DNA of 64,000 nucleotides from Borrelia puertoricensis (GCF_023035875.1 NZ_CP075391.1:45608-109607), one strand, 5' to 3'; shown: positions 54,230 to 63,980, counted from the first letter of the stretch. The notes: generated by a model from the letters alone, not told the origin. A program made the numbers and translations.

Positions 54230-54478
54230 TTAACGTGTAAAGCTTTTAAGAGCAATACCTGTTTTAAGAAAGATATTAAATCTTTCTTTTGGAGTTATTA
54301 AAGCTTGTAAATTTTTATTTTTGCTTTCTTGTGCAAATTTTTACCATTTGTTTTCTTTATTGTATTCGTCTTTATATCCGTCTTTATAATAACTAGATTT
54401 GTCTTCAGTATCTTCATCTAAAGACTCACATGAAAGCATTCCAATTAATATTAGAAATATGAATATGTATTTTTTCAT
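54230..54478 (-). pseudogene. Small lipoprotein gene with in-frame stop
   Basis: ATG at 54478 gives MKKYIFIFLILIGMLSC (Cys17) and an acidic peptide ending NKENKW, then TAA at 54341-54343. The same frame continues for 36 more codons (KFAQESKNKNLQALITPKER...SFTR) to a second stop at 54230 and a terminator. A single nonsense change would explain it; a 45-residue lipoprotein may still be made. Confidence 0.75.
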
Positions 54479-54733
54479 CTTTTATCCTTTATCTTGAAAT
54501 TATACCAAATATATTTTGATACTTAGTATAATTTAAATATTATCAAAATGTATTTTGAAAGTCTAGAGTTTTGATTCTAAAATTTTTGTTCTTTTATTTT
54601 AAATTTTAGATGAATTTTTTCTAAAGTCTTTAGTTTGGGGGCTTAATTATTGTTTTATGAATTTTAACAGACAAATACCTAAATGGTGTTTGTTTGTTAA
54701 ATTAACTTATAGAACCTATGTTTTTTAATTTGT

Positions 54734-55584
54734 TTAAATCTCACTTTTGTTAAATCTTTCACTTGTAATGAATTTTTTCAGTTCGGTTAAGGGTGAAAAT
54801 TGATCAGCAATTTGTTTAAGTTTATTTATTCCTTCTCTGTTTATAAGCTTAAAGATTTCATTTTCGCGTTGACGAGTGCTATTATCATTTATAAATTCTT
54901 GTGAGTTTTTACCCATTTTTGTTTTGTAGAAGTAATAACCAGTATCTGCTTCAGATTTATTATCTATGAAAAATCTGAATGAGAAACTTTGTGGTACTTT
55001 ATCCGCGTCTTTCTTTAGTGCTTTTGAAAATTTCATTATGTCATCTCTAATTCCTGAAAAGACTATATCTATAGTTTTACCCCCTGGACTTTCAAAACTT
55101 AAGCATAGATCAATAGAATTTAGCTTGTAGTCTTCAACTTCAGAAAAATCTTTGAGATCATTTTGAAATAAGTAATTAGGAAATAATAGTTTGATTTTTT
55201 TAGTTGTCCAGATTGTTCATTTTCTGGGTTAATCGCGTTGTGTTTTGTTATACGATAAAATTTATGATTCATAAAGAGATCGAAATTAACATCATATTCT
55301 TTAATATAAGACTTGAAATAATAATTGTCTGGCTTGCTCGCATCGCCTTTAAAAGTTACTAAATCATCGAATAATCCATGTTTTGATGTAGGTTTGTTAA
55401 ACTCTTTTTTTTTCCTAAAATTTGGGTTGTTTGGATTTAATTTTGGATTTAAGTTATTAGATATCCTTCTTTGAAAAACTAAACCTGAATTATCTTGATT
55501 TTTTTTTGGATTTAGGGTACAAGCATTTAAGCTTAAGCCTATCCATATAATTAATATAGTTTTGTTAAGCGCGTTTTTTTGCAA
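54734..55584 (-). pseudogene. Lipoprotein gene with -1 frameshift at a run of seven A
   Basis: GGGAGGAGAATATT precedes a TTG at 55584, giving leader MQKNALNKTILIIWIGLSLNAC (Cys22) and an Asn/Lys-rich body ('DDLVTFKGDASKPDNYYFKSYIKEYDVNFDLFMNHKF'). At CTA AAA AAA TCA (T run 55195-55201 on the plus strand) the frame must drop back one base to continue: 'LFPNYLFQNDLKDFSEVEDYKLNSIDLCLSFESPGGKTIDIVF' in pieces, then the frame ending at 54734 ('LTELKKFITSERFNKSEI'). The intact protein would be about 280 residues. A missing A (real or a read error) is likelier than programmed shifting. Confidence 0.75.
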
Positions 55585-55821
55585 AATATTCTCCTCCCTA
55601 ACTTTAAAGTTAGTTATTGATTTCATTATACACATAAATGCATATTATACATATAACATATATTAGACATATATCAGTTAAATTATGTGTATAGAAAAAA
55701 TGTGTATCAATCATAATTTTGTTATAAATTACAAGTATATGAAATGACATTGTATCAATAAGATTATTCGAATTTTATAACCATTAAAAATGATGTTTTA
55801 GCTGTTATGCAAAAGAAGTAA

Positions 55822-56177
55822 TTAGTTATTTATGACAAAGATAAGTTTAATAGTATGTTAAATAGTTTAGATAATTATTGTGTTGTTAGAATTATAGATA
55901 TTTATCGAGATATTAAAATTAATCAGGATGAAGCTTTGAATGCTATAGATATTATTTTTGATGTTGCAGTAAAACAAGACTTTCAAGTTAGTTTTAATAA
56001 CCTAAAAAGTGATTATGATTCTCATATAAGAGAGGCTTTTAATAAATCTTCAGGTGAATTGTTTTTTCAGCTTACAAATGATATTAATAAATATCTAGGG
56101 TCTTTGATGTTATTACAAGCAATGCCTTAGCTGTCAATGTAAGTGGTGCTCGGCAGGTAGTGGTAGTTAATCCTTGA
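55822..56177 (+). pseudogene. BTA121-domain remnant
   Basis: An open frame from 55822 (no leader or start site) reads 'YDKDKFNSMLNSLDN', then 'EALNAIDIIFDVAVKQDFQVSFNNLKSDYDSHIREAFNKSS', matching the second half of the repeat in the 59563 gene ('EALDAIDAI...HIKEAFSKSS'). After a stop at 56128-56130 another frame supplies 'LAVNVSGARQVVVVNP' and stops at 56177. It is the tail of a lost array member. Confidence 0.75.
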
Positions 56178-56368
56178 ATTAGTTTAAATTAAGATTATTA
56201 AAAGATTATTAAGATTGAAAATAGTAGGTGAAGAAAGTAAAGCCTTAAATGTATATAATATTTGATATTAATAAATAAAATCTTTGCAGATCACAAATAT
56301 AAGCTGTTATTATATATTATATTTATTATAATAATATAATAATTTAATTTGAAAAAGGGGGGGATTTA

Positions 56369-57928
56369 ATGTTAAAAATTAGGCATATCATTTTGTTTTT
56401 AGTATTAATATTGCTATTTATAAGTTGTGATTTAAAATCTCAAAGAAAAGATCTTGGTCAAGAAGATTCTGATTTTAGCGAAATTTTTACTGGAGAGAGA
56501 ACTTTAAGAAAGTTTGGTAAAGGAGTGAATTTAACGGGTGTAAATTCTGTTGTAGAGCAAAGGCAGTTTAGTGAAGTAGTAGATTTAACGGATCTAGAAG
56601 AGAATGTTCCTAAATTAACCGAAGAAGAAAAAAGTTTGCATGTTAAGCTTAACAATCTGTTAGATACATTTGGAGTATCTCTTAAGGAAAGGGAAGCAGT
56701 TGGTTATATACTCAGTGTAGTAACTGATGCTAATATTGGTATTAATAAGGGTTATAAGACATATACTAGTCTTGAGTTTTGTAATCTGTTAAATGAGTTA
56801 GGAGCTGTTAAATTAAAGAAAATTATCGAATGTCACTTAAAAGTCCTTGAAGAACAAGAAAAAGCCAGAAATGCTATTTTAAATGCACCTTTATCCTTTA
56901 ACAAACAGGAATTGAGAGATAGCTTTAATAAGCATAAGGATAATTACAAATTTTATTTAAAAGGGTTATTTAATAGGGCTATTGCTGATGACATTTATAA
57001 TAACATTATAATTGATGATTATGATGTTGAGTTTAATAAGATTAAACAAAGAGCAGAAGGCCTTATAGAGGTTGGATATGTATATGCACAGCTTTCTGAT
57101 GAGGAGAAGTCAGTAATTGATGGGATGCAAATTATAGTAACTGATGATAGTATTGCTAGGGGTAAAGGTTATAAGAGTTATGATAATTTTTTATTTGACT
57201 TTTTTTTAGATAATATGGGTATTCTTAAGGTCAGGGAAATGATAATTGCTCATTTAAACAATCTTAAAGCACAAGATGAAGCATCATCACAAGCTAAAGT
57301 AGTTATTGAGAGTGTTGGGACACCTCAAATAAGGAAAGGATTTAAGAGCCTTTTTGATAGTTATAAGAGAGGCTATCAAGAGCATTTAAAATCTTTATTT
57401 AATAGCGATGATCCTGATGAGGTGTATAAAAGGGTTGTAAAGGATTTGTATGCGGGTAATTTTACTACGCTTAATAGCCGTGCTAACTTCATTATACGGT
57501 ATGAAAAGTTTTACGAAGAATTCTCAGATAGTAGAAAGAATGCAATTAATGATATACGAAAAATATTAACTGATTCTAAGATTCATAGTGATAAGCAGGT
57601 TTATAAATTGTATCGTGGGTTTGATTTTGAACTTTTGTTAGGTAGGTTAGGTGCTGCTAAGGTTGGGGAGATAATGGATCTTCATTTAAGAATTAAGGAA
57701 GCAGAAGAAGGAATTAAAAATGCTTTAGAAAATGCCAAAGAGAGTCCAGTGAAAGAGTGGATACGAGGTTTGTTTAATAGTGAAGTAAATCGTTACCTAT
57801 TATTTGTAAAATATGCATTCGATAACCCCTTTTTTGATCCTGATAGAGTATGTTCTAAATTTGCTAATAATAATTTTGTGGATAGATATTCTGGTATTCA
57901 AAACTTAGCAATGCAACGCCTTAAGTAA
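56369..57928 (+). CDS. BTA121-domain lipoprotein, three repeats
   Basis: 519 residues; leader MLKIRHIILFLVLILLFISC (Cys20) after AAAAAGGGGGGGATTTA. Three repeats of about 125 residues lie at about 100-225, 240-365 and 382-505, each with an 'LS/LK-x-E-(R/K)-x-x-(V/I)...(I/V)-(V/L)-TD-x-x-I' segment, a 'GYK-x-Y' or 'VYKLY' element, 'L-x-LG-x-x-K-(V/L)-x-E(M/I)I' and a 'Y-x-x-(H/Y)LK-x-LF' helix. This matches the repeat of B. turicatae BTA121, a megaplasmid surface lipoprotein, as I remember it. Helical, probably surface-displayed; ligand unknown. Confidence 0.85.
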   Translation: MLKIRHIILFLVLILLFISCDLKSQRKDLGQEDSDFSEIFTGERTLRKFGKGVNLTGVNSVVEQRQFSEVVDLTDLEENVPKLTEEEKSLHVKLNNLLDTFGVSLKEREAVGYILSVVTDANIGINKGYKTYTSLEFCNLLNELGAVKLKKIIECHLKVLEEQEKARNAILNAPLSFNKQELRDSFNKHKDNYKFYLKGLFNRAIADDIYNNIIIDDYDVEFNKIKQRAEGLIEVGYVYAQLSDEEKSVIDGMQIIVTDDSIARGKGYKSYDNFLFDFFLDNMGILKVREMIIAHLNNLKAQDEASSQAKVVIESVGTPQIRKGFKSLFDSYKRGYQEHLKSLFNSDDPDEVYKRVVKDLYAGNFTTLNSRANFIIRYEKFYEEFSDSRKNAINDIRKILTDSKIHSDKQVYKLYRGFDFELLLGRLGAAKVGEIMDLHLRIKEAEEGIKNALENAKESPVKEWIRGLFNSEVNRYLLFVKYAFDNPFFDPDRVCSKFANNNFVDRYSGIQNLAMQRLK

Positions 57929-57946
57929 AGAAGTTTAAGCCTTAAA

Positions 57947-57972
57947 TTTATACGGATATTTATCCGTATAAA
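57947..57972. terminator. Perfect hairpin after the three-repeat gene
   Basis: TTTATACGGATA and TATCCGTATAAA around TT, 19 bases after the stop; a third copy of ATATCCGTATAAA follows at about 57972-57984. Confidence 0.7.
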
Positions 57973-58076
57973 TATCCGTATAAACTTGCAAGTTATGATA
58001 TGATGTTAATATAACGTATGTATCATCATCTAATGATAATAGGTCAAATTTAGCTTAAAAAAGGAGATATTGGTTG

Positions 58077-59144
58077 ATGAAGTTAAGCCATTTCAGTTCG
58101 TTTTTAGTATTAATATTTCTATTATTGTTAGTGATAAATTGTGATTTAAAATTTCAAGGAAGTACTGGGTTTGAAGAAAATTTGACTATTAAAAAACATA
58201 TAAGGAAATTAGACAAGTTTGGTGGGGAATATGCTTTGAGAATGATTGCAACAGGTGAGGATTTAGATATTAAGCTCAATAATCTTCTAGACAAATTTGG
58301 GGTATTCGGTAAGGAAAGGGAATCAATTGCATATATAAGGCTTGCGATAACTGATGATAATGTTGGCAAAGTTAAAGGCTACAGGACTTATACTGATTCT
58401 GAGTTTTATAATTTACTTGAAAGCTTAGGTGCAGATAGGACCAAAGAAATTATAACATTTTATTTAGAGGTTGTTAACATTCAGGAATCATTTGAAAGGG
58501 CTATTAAAAATGTTAAGGACGCTACGTCAAGAGGCAAATTACAAAATAACCTTAATCAACGCAAGAATCAGTATCAGTTGCATTTAAAAGGGTTATTTGA
58601 TAGTGATAATTTTGATGATATATATAATAATATTATAGGTGATAATTATTTTTCTGAATTGATTAAATTTAAAGACGAGATTACAAAAGTTGAAGGTGGT
58701 TTGGATGTATACGCATGGCTGTCTGATGATGAGCGGGTTGTAATTGATAAGATACGAGACATAGTAACTAATCCTTTGATTGGTAAACATGAAGGTTATA
58801 GGACGTATACTGAGATTGAGTTTAATGATTTATTAAATAAGTTAGGTGATAATAGAATTCTTGCAATGATATTGGTTTATCTAGAGGATCAAAGAAACCA
58901 AGATGCGGCATTGGTAAAAGCTTTAGCAGCGATTGATAATGTTGATGATGCTGACTTGAGAGAGCAATTACGAGGGAAAATTAATGATGAGAGAAATAAC
59001 TATGAATTACATTTGAAAAAATTATTTGATGAATTTTTTCCCGATTTTTTGTATTTAAGCTTTATGCAGAATGTTCATTATTATGGTAAGTTTGTTTTAA
59101 TTAAAAACGCAGCTGAACGTATTATAGCGTTTAAAAAGCTATAA
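58077..59144 (+). CDS. BTA121-domain lipoprotein, two repeats, truncated
   Basis: 355 residues from the ATG at 58077 (AAAAGGAGATATTGGTTG upstream; a TTG one codon earlier is less likely). Leader MKLSHFSSFLVLIFLLLLVINC (Cys22). Repeats at about 65-190 and 205-330 contain 'ITDDNVGKVKGYRTYTDSEFYNLLESLG' and 'VTNPLIGKHEGYRTYTEIEFNDLLNKLG' in pieces. The protein ends at 'AAERIIAFKKL', where a third repeat should begin; part of it survives out of frame just downstream, so the gene was shortened by deletion and frameshift. Confidence 0.85.
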   Translation: MKLSHFSSFLVLIFLLLLVINCDLKFQGSTGFEENLTIKKHIRKLDKFGGEYALRMIATGEDLDIKLNNLLDKFGVFGKERESIAYIRLAITDDNVGKVKGYRTYTDSEFYNLLESLGADRTKEIITFYLEVVNIQESFERAIKNVKDATSRGKLQNNLNQRKNQYQLHLKGLFDSDNFDDIYNNIIGDNYFSELIKFKDEITKVEGGLDVYAWLSDDERVVIDKIRDIVTNPLIGKHEGYRTYTEIEFNDLLNKLGDNRILAMILVYLEDQRNQDAALVKALAAIDNVDDADLREQLRGKINDERNNYELHLKKLFDEFFPDFLYLSFMQNVHYYGKFVLIKNAAERIIAFKKL

Positions 59145-59340
59145 TGCTGTTGATTTTGAGAGCTTACTTGGGAGTTTAGGTGCTACTAGGATTGAAAGGA
59201 TTATAGACTTTCCATGCAAAAATATTTAAGTACTAAATTATGCTTGAATTACTGTAGAAAAGATTTCAGAAAGGCAATTTCAAATATTGAGAGATAGATT
59301 GACGGTGCAAGAAGATGCTAAGATCCTTTTATCAGATTAA
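59140..59340 (+). pseudogene. Remnant of a third BTA121 repeat
   Basis: Shifted by one base from the end of the preceding gene, the sequence reads YNAVDFESLLGSLGATRIER then IIDFPCKNI and stops near 59229. This matches 'FELLLGRLGAAKVGEIMDLHL' of the three-repeat protein. Further broken pieces ('RKDFRKAISNIE') extend to about 59340. Confidence 0.75.
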
Positions 59341-59367
59341 GTAAACTAATACTTAAGAAGAGTAATT

Positions 59368-59394
59368 AAGCCTTAGATGTTAATTCTAGGGCTT
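59368..59394. terminator. Hairpin after the two-repeat gene remnant
   Basis: AAGCCTTAGA and TCTAGGGCTT (one G-T pair) with a 7-base loop, followed by CTTGTTTTAATTT. The same AAGCCTTAG core ends the next gene. Confidence 0.7.
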
Positions 59395-59562
59395 CTTGTT
59401 TTAATTTATGTAGGTAAAAAATGTTAAAAATTAATATTTAAGAATTAATCTTTAAGGTAAGTTTGTGGTGAACGTTTGGAGATTAGATAGTATTAATATA
59501 ATATAATTATATTAGGTTTTATATGGTAATAATTTCATTTAAGCTTAAAAAGGAGATATTTA

Positions 59563-60573
59563 ATGATTAAGGAAGTATGTCATAATGTTTTATTAATTTT
59601 ATTGCTAGTTGTAAGTTGTGGTTTGAAATCTTTAGACAAACCCCAGGGGGATTTACATGGAACTATCCATGGTAATGGTTTTGGAATAAAACCAAGGCAT
59701 AGTCTTGATGAATTGCTAAATCCATCTGGAATATTGAGTAAAGAACAAGCAGCAGTGCGGACTATACGAAGTATAGTCACTAATCCTAATATTGGTAGTG
59801 GTAAAAATTACAGGACGTATACTGATTCTGAGTTTTCTAGTTTGTTAAATAATTTAGGTATTGCTAAGGTTGAGGAAATGATAACAGTTTATTTAGAGAT
59901 TCAAAAAAAGCAAGAAGAGGCTGTGGTATCTGTCAAGGATATTCATGTGGATCCATTTTCAGGGAATCTTCTAGTGAGGTTAGATAATTACAAAAAAGAC
60001 TATCAGGTGCATTTAAAAGGGTTATTTAATGAGTTAATTCATAATGATGTGTATGTTAATGTTATAGGTGATGATTATGTTACTAAGTTTATTGAGGTTA
60101 TAGATGATGCTAAATCCCTTAAAGAGATTGCAAAGTTTTTAGCAGATAAAGAAGGTGTTCCTATGGATGAATCGTCAGTAATGCGGTATATATCAGCTGC
60201 AGTGACGAATCCTGTGATTGGTAAGAGAGAAGGTTACAAGACTTATGAGAGTCCTGAGGAAATTTTTCTCTTGTTAGGTAAGTTAGGTTTTGATAAGCTT
60301 AAACAAATTGCAGGAGTTCATTTAAATTCTGTTAAGGCACAATCAGAAGCTTTAGATGCTATAGATGCTATAGATGTTATTAGATATAAACATTTAAAAC
60401 AGCAGGTACAAAAAAAATTCGATACTTTTAATGCTGCTTACTCATTGCATATTAAAGAGGCGTTTAGTAAGTCTTCTCTTGATAATATTTATAGAGCAGC
60501 TATTGTAAATGTTAATTACGATGCTGAGTTTAATCTTATTAAAAATGAGGCAACTGTTCCTGCAAATCCTTAA
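59563..60573 (+). CDS. BTA121-domain lipoprotein, two repeats
   Basis: 336 residues; leader MIKEVCHNVLLILLLVVSC (Cys19) after AAAAAGGAGATATTTA. Repeat 1 (about 45-170) has 'TIRSIVTNPNIGSGKNYRTYTDSEFSSLLNNLGIAKVEEMI' in pieces; repeat 2 (about 190-325) has 'AAVTNPVIGKREGYKTYESPEEIFLLLGKLGFDKLKQI'. A short internal duplication 'AIDAIDVI' marks repeat 2. The C-terminus ATVPANP is like the VVVVNP end of the 55822 remnant. Promoter-like TATAATTATATT lies about 60 bases upstream. Surface lipoprotein with unknown ligand. Confidence 0.85.
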   Translation: MIKEVCHNVLLILLLVVSCGLKSLDKPQGDLHGTIHGNGFGIKPRHSLDELLNPSGILSKEQAAVRTIRSIVTNPNIGSGKNYRTYTDSEFSSLLNNLGIAKVEEMITVYLEIQKKQEEAVVSVKDIHVDPFSGNLLVRLDNYKKDYQVHLKGLFNELIHNDVYVNVIGDDYVTKFIEVIDDAKSLKEIAKFLADKEGVPMDESSVMRYISAAVTNPVIGKREGYKTYESPEEIFLLLGKLGFDKLKQIAGVHLNSVKAQSEALDAIDAIDVIRYKHLKQQVQKKFDTFNAAYSLHIKEAFSKSSLDNIYRAAIVNVNYDAEFNLIKNEATVPANP

Positions 60574-60581
60574 TAATAGAT

Positions 60582-60607
60582 AAGCCTTAGGTTAAAATCT
60601 AAGGCTT
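60582..60607 (+). terminator. Intrinsic terminator after 59563 gene
   Basis: AAGCCTTAG and CTAAGGCTT around an 8-base loop, followed by TGGTTTTTAATTT, beginning 9 bases after the stop. Confidence 0.8.
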
Positions 60608-60801
60608 TGGTTTTTAATTTATTTAATTTTAATTTAGACATGTAAAATATTAATCATTTTCATTAGTATATTTTATTTAATATTTGTCTTTATTTGTAGT
60701 ACTATGATTATAGTAACATATTCTATTACAATAGACATTATTTATTGCTCTTCTTATAATATGTTAATTGTTGTTTACCTTGTCTTAAATGAGGTTTTGT
60801 T

Positions 60802-62255
60802 ATGTGTGAAGTAATCGATGAAGTTTTTTCTAAAAAAATGCTTGATATGCTTAATATGGGCAAACTTAAAACTTTAAGCATATCTGTTAATAATTTTCCC
60901 GATGAGAGTCATGGTAGTATTTTAAGTATTTCTAATAATTCTGTTAAATTAAAGTTTAAGAAGGAACTTGTTGAACATAATTTGAAAAAATATATTGATG
61001 ATTTTACAAAATTTTCAGGATCATCAGAAAATAATTTTTATGTTTTTACTGGTGATGATCTGGAGAGACTAGGATTATTGCTTTATCCTTATCTCTCATT
61101 TGGTATTTTAAATGGTGGTTCTGCGACTAGTTATTTTGATATACTGAAAAATAACGATTTTAATGAGGAATTGTATTCTTTATATGCAGATAAAATATTT
61201 GAAGCTAGGAGGTTGTTTGGGCATTTGCCAAAGGGAATAACACCTGCATATGTTAATAGTGATGGTAGTTATGGATTTTCATTTTTAGCATTAAAAATGC
61301 GACATCTTTTAGTTCTTTCTAAGAGATATTGTGAGCTTTATGGTGAGAGTATTAAGCCTTCGATTTTTCAGATGACAAGTTTTAGGACTTATAAACCGAT
61401 TTTTAATTTTTTAGATAATATTTTTGATGATAATTTGATTAAAGATTTAAATTCTTGTGGTTTGCAAAGTTCAGATATTTTGACAGCGATTCAGCCTTTG
61501 GTGTATTGTTATAATAAATTAGATGATGGTCAATATGAATATTTTAGCTATTGTACTAATGGCAAGAGAACTTTTTTGGCTTTACCCGCTGGTCATGGAC
61601 AAAATTTTAAAGTTTTAAGAGATATTTATTTTAAACTTTATAATTTTGGAAAAAAATTGTGTATATTGGTAATGTTGATAATATTGGTTTTACTGTTAAT
61701 TTATGTACTCTTGCAATAATGGCTATCACTAATAGTTCTTCTGGTTTTGAATTTAGTGTTAAAACACCACTAGATACAAAAGGTGGGGTTTTAGTCTTGG
61801 ATGATGATAATCATTTAACTTGTGTTGATATTGGTAGTGTTATTTCTAAAGAAGCTGTCTTTGAAGCTGAATGTAGAGGTGATAGGATTTTGTTTAATTG
61901 TGCTACAGGTCTTTTTAATTTAGAATATTTGATAGAAAATATAGATAGAATAATATCAGATATGCCTATGAGAATTATTGAACAGGATAAAGAGTTTGGT
62001 AGATATACTGCAATTGAGCAAATAACTTGGGAAGCTATAAGAATAGTAAATAACCCATTAATTTTTGAGGTCAATAGAGAAGAGAGGTTTTTGCCCGCAA
62101 AATTATTTATTGATACTCTTATTATGAGTAATTACATGAATGATAAATTTATGGGCAATATTTCTGATATTGCTAGATATTTAAATAATGCTCTTAATAA
62201 TTCATTGAAGAATAAATATGATTTGGTATTTAGGAGAGGTAAGTGGGATGTTTAA
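60802..62255 (+). pseudogene. UDP-sugar pyrophosphorylase-like gene with -1 frameshift
   Basis: Two overlapping frames form one protein of about 484 residues. The first (60802 to about 61656) has a nucleotide-binding 'GILNGGSATSYFD' and 'LFGHLPKGITPAYV', the GG...PKG layout of UDPGP-type uridylyltransferases, which make UDP-glucose or UDP-GlcNAc. The second continues with 'YIGNVDNIGFTVN' (the conserved N-x-D-N-x-G) to 62255. The join is at A-AAA-AAA (61650-61656), an in-frame slippery heptamer, where one base must be re-read. Either a lost A (real or read error) or programmed -1 shifting. The intact enzyme would feed cell-envelope sugar synthesis. Confidence 0.65.
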
Positions 62256-63285
62256 ATTTGTGTTATTTGGCCTTTTATTGTCTAGTTTGATTTTACTAGG
62301 GTCCATTCCTGATATAGATTATGATTATTTTGAAAATGATAAATTTGATCTTGTAGATATTGATGAATTTTTAGGAAGAGTTAATGTTAAGAACTTTTTG
62401 AGGGAACGTTGTTTTTTTATTGGCATTAGGAATGTTGCTAATCCTAGTGCTGTGCAAGCACTAAGTAAAGAAGAACTTGATAAAATAAGAGAGATAAATC
62501 CAGTAGGAATTATTTTATTTAGAGAGAATTTTAAGGATGCACAACAAACCAAAGAGTTGATTAAAGAGATACAGAGACATCTTGGTTCTGATATATTGAT
62601 TGCTGTTGATGAAGAAGGAGGACTGGTTAGTAGAGCTAGTGAGAATAAAAAATTGGGAGTTTATAATTTTCCTGCTATGGAATCTGTTGGGAAGACTGGA
62701 GATTCTCAGCTTGCATATAAGATTGGAGAAATTCTTGGTAAACAGCTTAGACGACTTGGTATCAATGTAAATATGGCACCTGTAGCAGATGCTAAATTTG
62801 CTCCAAATAGCCCCTTAGGTAGCAGAACTTTTGGGTATTTATCTTATAATATTGGTCTTATGGTAGAGGCATTTATTGATGGGATACAAAGGGAAGGTGT
62901 TTTTGCTGTAGTTAAACACTTTCCTGGACTTGGAGGCACAAAAGTAGATACCCATAAAGATTTGGCCTTATTACCTTATAGTAAAAATTTTTTAATGGTA
63001 AATAATTTTATACCATTTCTTTTTGGAAAGGAAGCAAAATTTATTATGCTTGGGCATGTACTTGTTCCTAAGATTTCTGGAGATGTAAGTAGTATGTCAA
63101 AAGATATTGTAGATATTATAAGACATAATCTGAATATCTTTAGTATTATCATGACAGATGCGTATGATATGGGGGCAATTGTAAATAATTTTAGTTTGAG
63201 GCATGCGATTAAGAAATCATTAAATTCAGGTATTGATGTTGTGCTTATTCCAGAAGGGTTTAAGAAACTTAATTTAGAAGAATGA
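62248..63285 (+). CDS. Exported glycoside hydrolase family 3, NagZ-like
   Basis: 345 residues. ATG at 62248 follows AGGAGAGGTAAGTGGG and overlaps the end of the preceding gene by 8 bases (coupling). Signal peptide MFKFVLFGLLLSSLILLGS. GH3 motifs: VDEEGGLVSR at about 120-129, NMAPVAD at about 175, KHFPGLGG at 223-230, the D-x-H dyad at Asp234/His236, and nucleophile Asp304 in MTDAYDMGAI. It should remove N-acetylglucosamine from peptidoglycan or chitin fragments. Most NagZ are cytoplasmic; export here suggests use on external or periplasmic sugars. Confidence 0.85.
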   Translation: MFKFVLFGLLLSSLILLGSIPDIDYDYFENDKFDLVDIDEFLGRVNVKNFLRERCFFIGIRNVANPSAVQALSKEELDKIREINPVGIILFRENFKDAQQTKELIKEIQRHLGSDILIAVDEEGGLVSRASENKKLGVYNFPAMESVGKTGDSQLAYKIGEILGKQLRRLGINVNMAPVADAKFAPNSPLGSRTFGYLSYNIGLMVEAFIDGIQREGVFAVVKHFPGLGGTKVDTHKDLALLPYSKNFLMVNNFIPFLFGKEAKFIMLGHVLVPKISGDVSSMSKDIVDIIRHNLNIFSIIMTDAYDMGAIVNNFSLRHAIKKSLNSGIDVVLIPEGFKKLNLEE

Positions 63286-63342
63286 ATATTCTTAGTTTTG
63301 TTAAAAGGAAATGCTTATTAAAAATGGTCAGTATTGTTATAA

Positions 63343-63900
63343 TTAGATAGGAAATGTAATAGCTATATCGACTAAAAAATACTCACGTAGAGAAGAAGAA
63401 AATATAGAGAGGATAGAGAATAAATTAGTAATTGGAATGCTAAGTTTAATAGAGACAAAAGGCAATGCAGGGAAAAGGAAAGCAGAAATATTGTTACCAG
63501 TAATAATGGAAGCTCTAAGAGCTATAGGTAATTGAGTACCTACTAAGATATTGATAATAAAAGAATATATGTGTATTTGATATTTCAGTATATAAAGAGA
63601 AATAGATAGAGTAAAATAGACACTTGAGAATAAAGTTGGATCGTGGGGATAAAAGTGAATGGGGATGATATTGAAATCAATCCATTCATTGTAAGTCATG
63701 GTTATTCCAATGAAAGCGTAATATTTGTGATGTTGATTATAAGGAGTTAAATTTATATAATTGTGTTGAACGATACCTATTTGTAGTGGTTTTATATTTT
63801 CATTATTAAATTTTTCACTCCATGCATGGGTATATATTATTAATAAGTGTAGTGATATAAGAATTGAATTTTTCATTGTGTGTGTAAGAAATTGTAACAT
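63343..63900 (-). CDS. Exported protein near the telomere, family unknown
   Basis: 185 residues with a signal peptide (MKNSILISLHLLIIYTHAWS from an internal ATG; the first ATG at 63900 follows AAGAAC). The mature part alternates hydrophobic and polar residues ('YYAFIGITMTYNEWIDFNIIPIHFYPHD', 'FTLSISLYILKYQIHIYSFIINILVGTQLPI'), consistent with an outer-membrane beta-barrel or a multi-span protein. Convergent with the NagZ-like gene, 57 bases apart, and 100 bases from the window end. I do not recognise the family. Confidence 0.6.
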   Translation of the reverse strand: MLQFLTHTMKNSILISLHLLIIYTHAWSEKFNNENIKPLQIGIVQHNYINLTPYNQHHKYYAFIGITMTYNEWIDFNIIPIHFYPHDPTLFSSVYFTLSISLYILKYQIHIYSFIINILVGTQLPIALRASIITGNNISAFLFPALPFVSIKLSIPITNLFSILSIFSSSLREYFLVDIAITFPI

Positions 63901-63980
63901 GTTCTTAAGGAATAAAAAATGGTTTTTACTTGTTTGTATTGTATGAGATGGGGGAAGGAGGTAATAATAACAATATATGT

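Noticed and set aside
61650..61656. Programmed -1 frameshifting as the preferred explanation
   Set aside because: The heptamer is perfect, but no stable downstream stem or pseudoknot was found and a one-base homopolymer loss explains it more simply. It is kept as a finding, not as the call.
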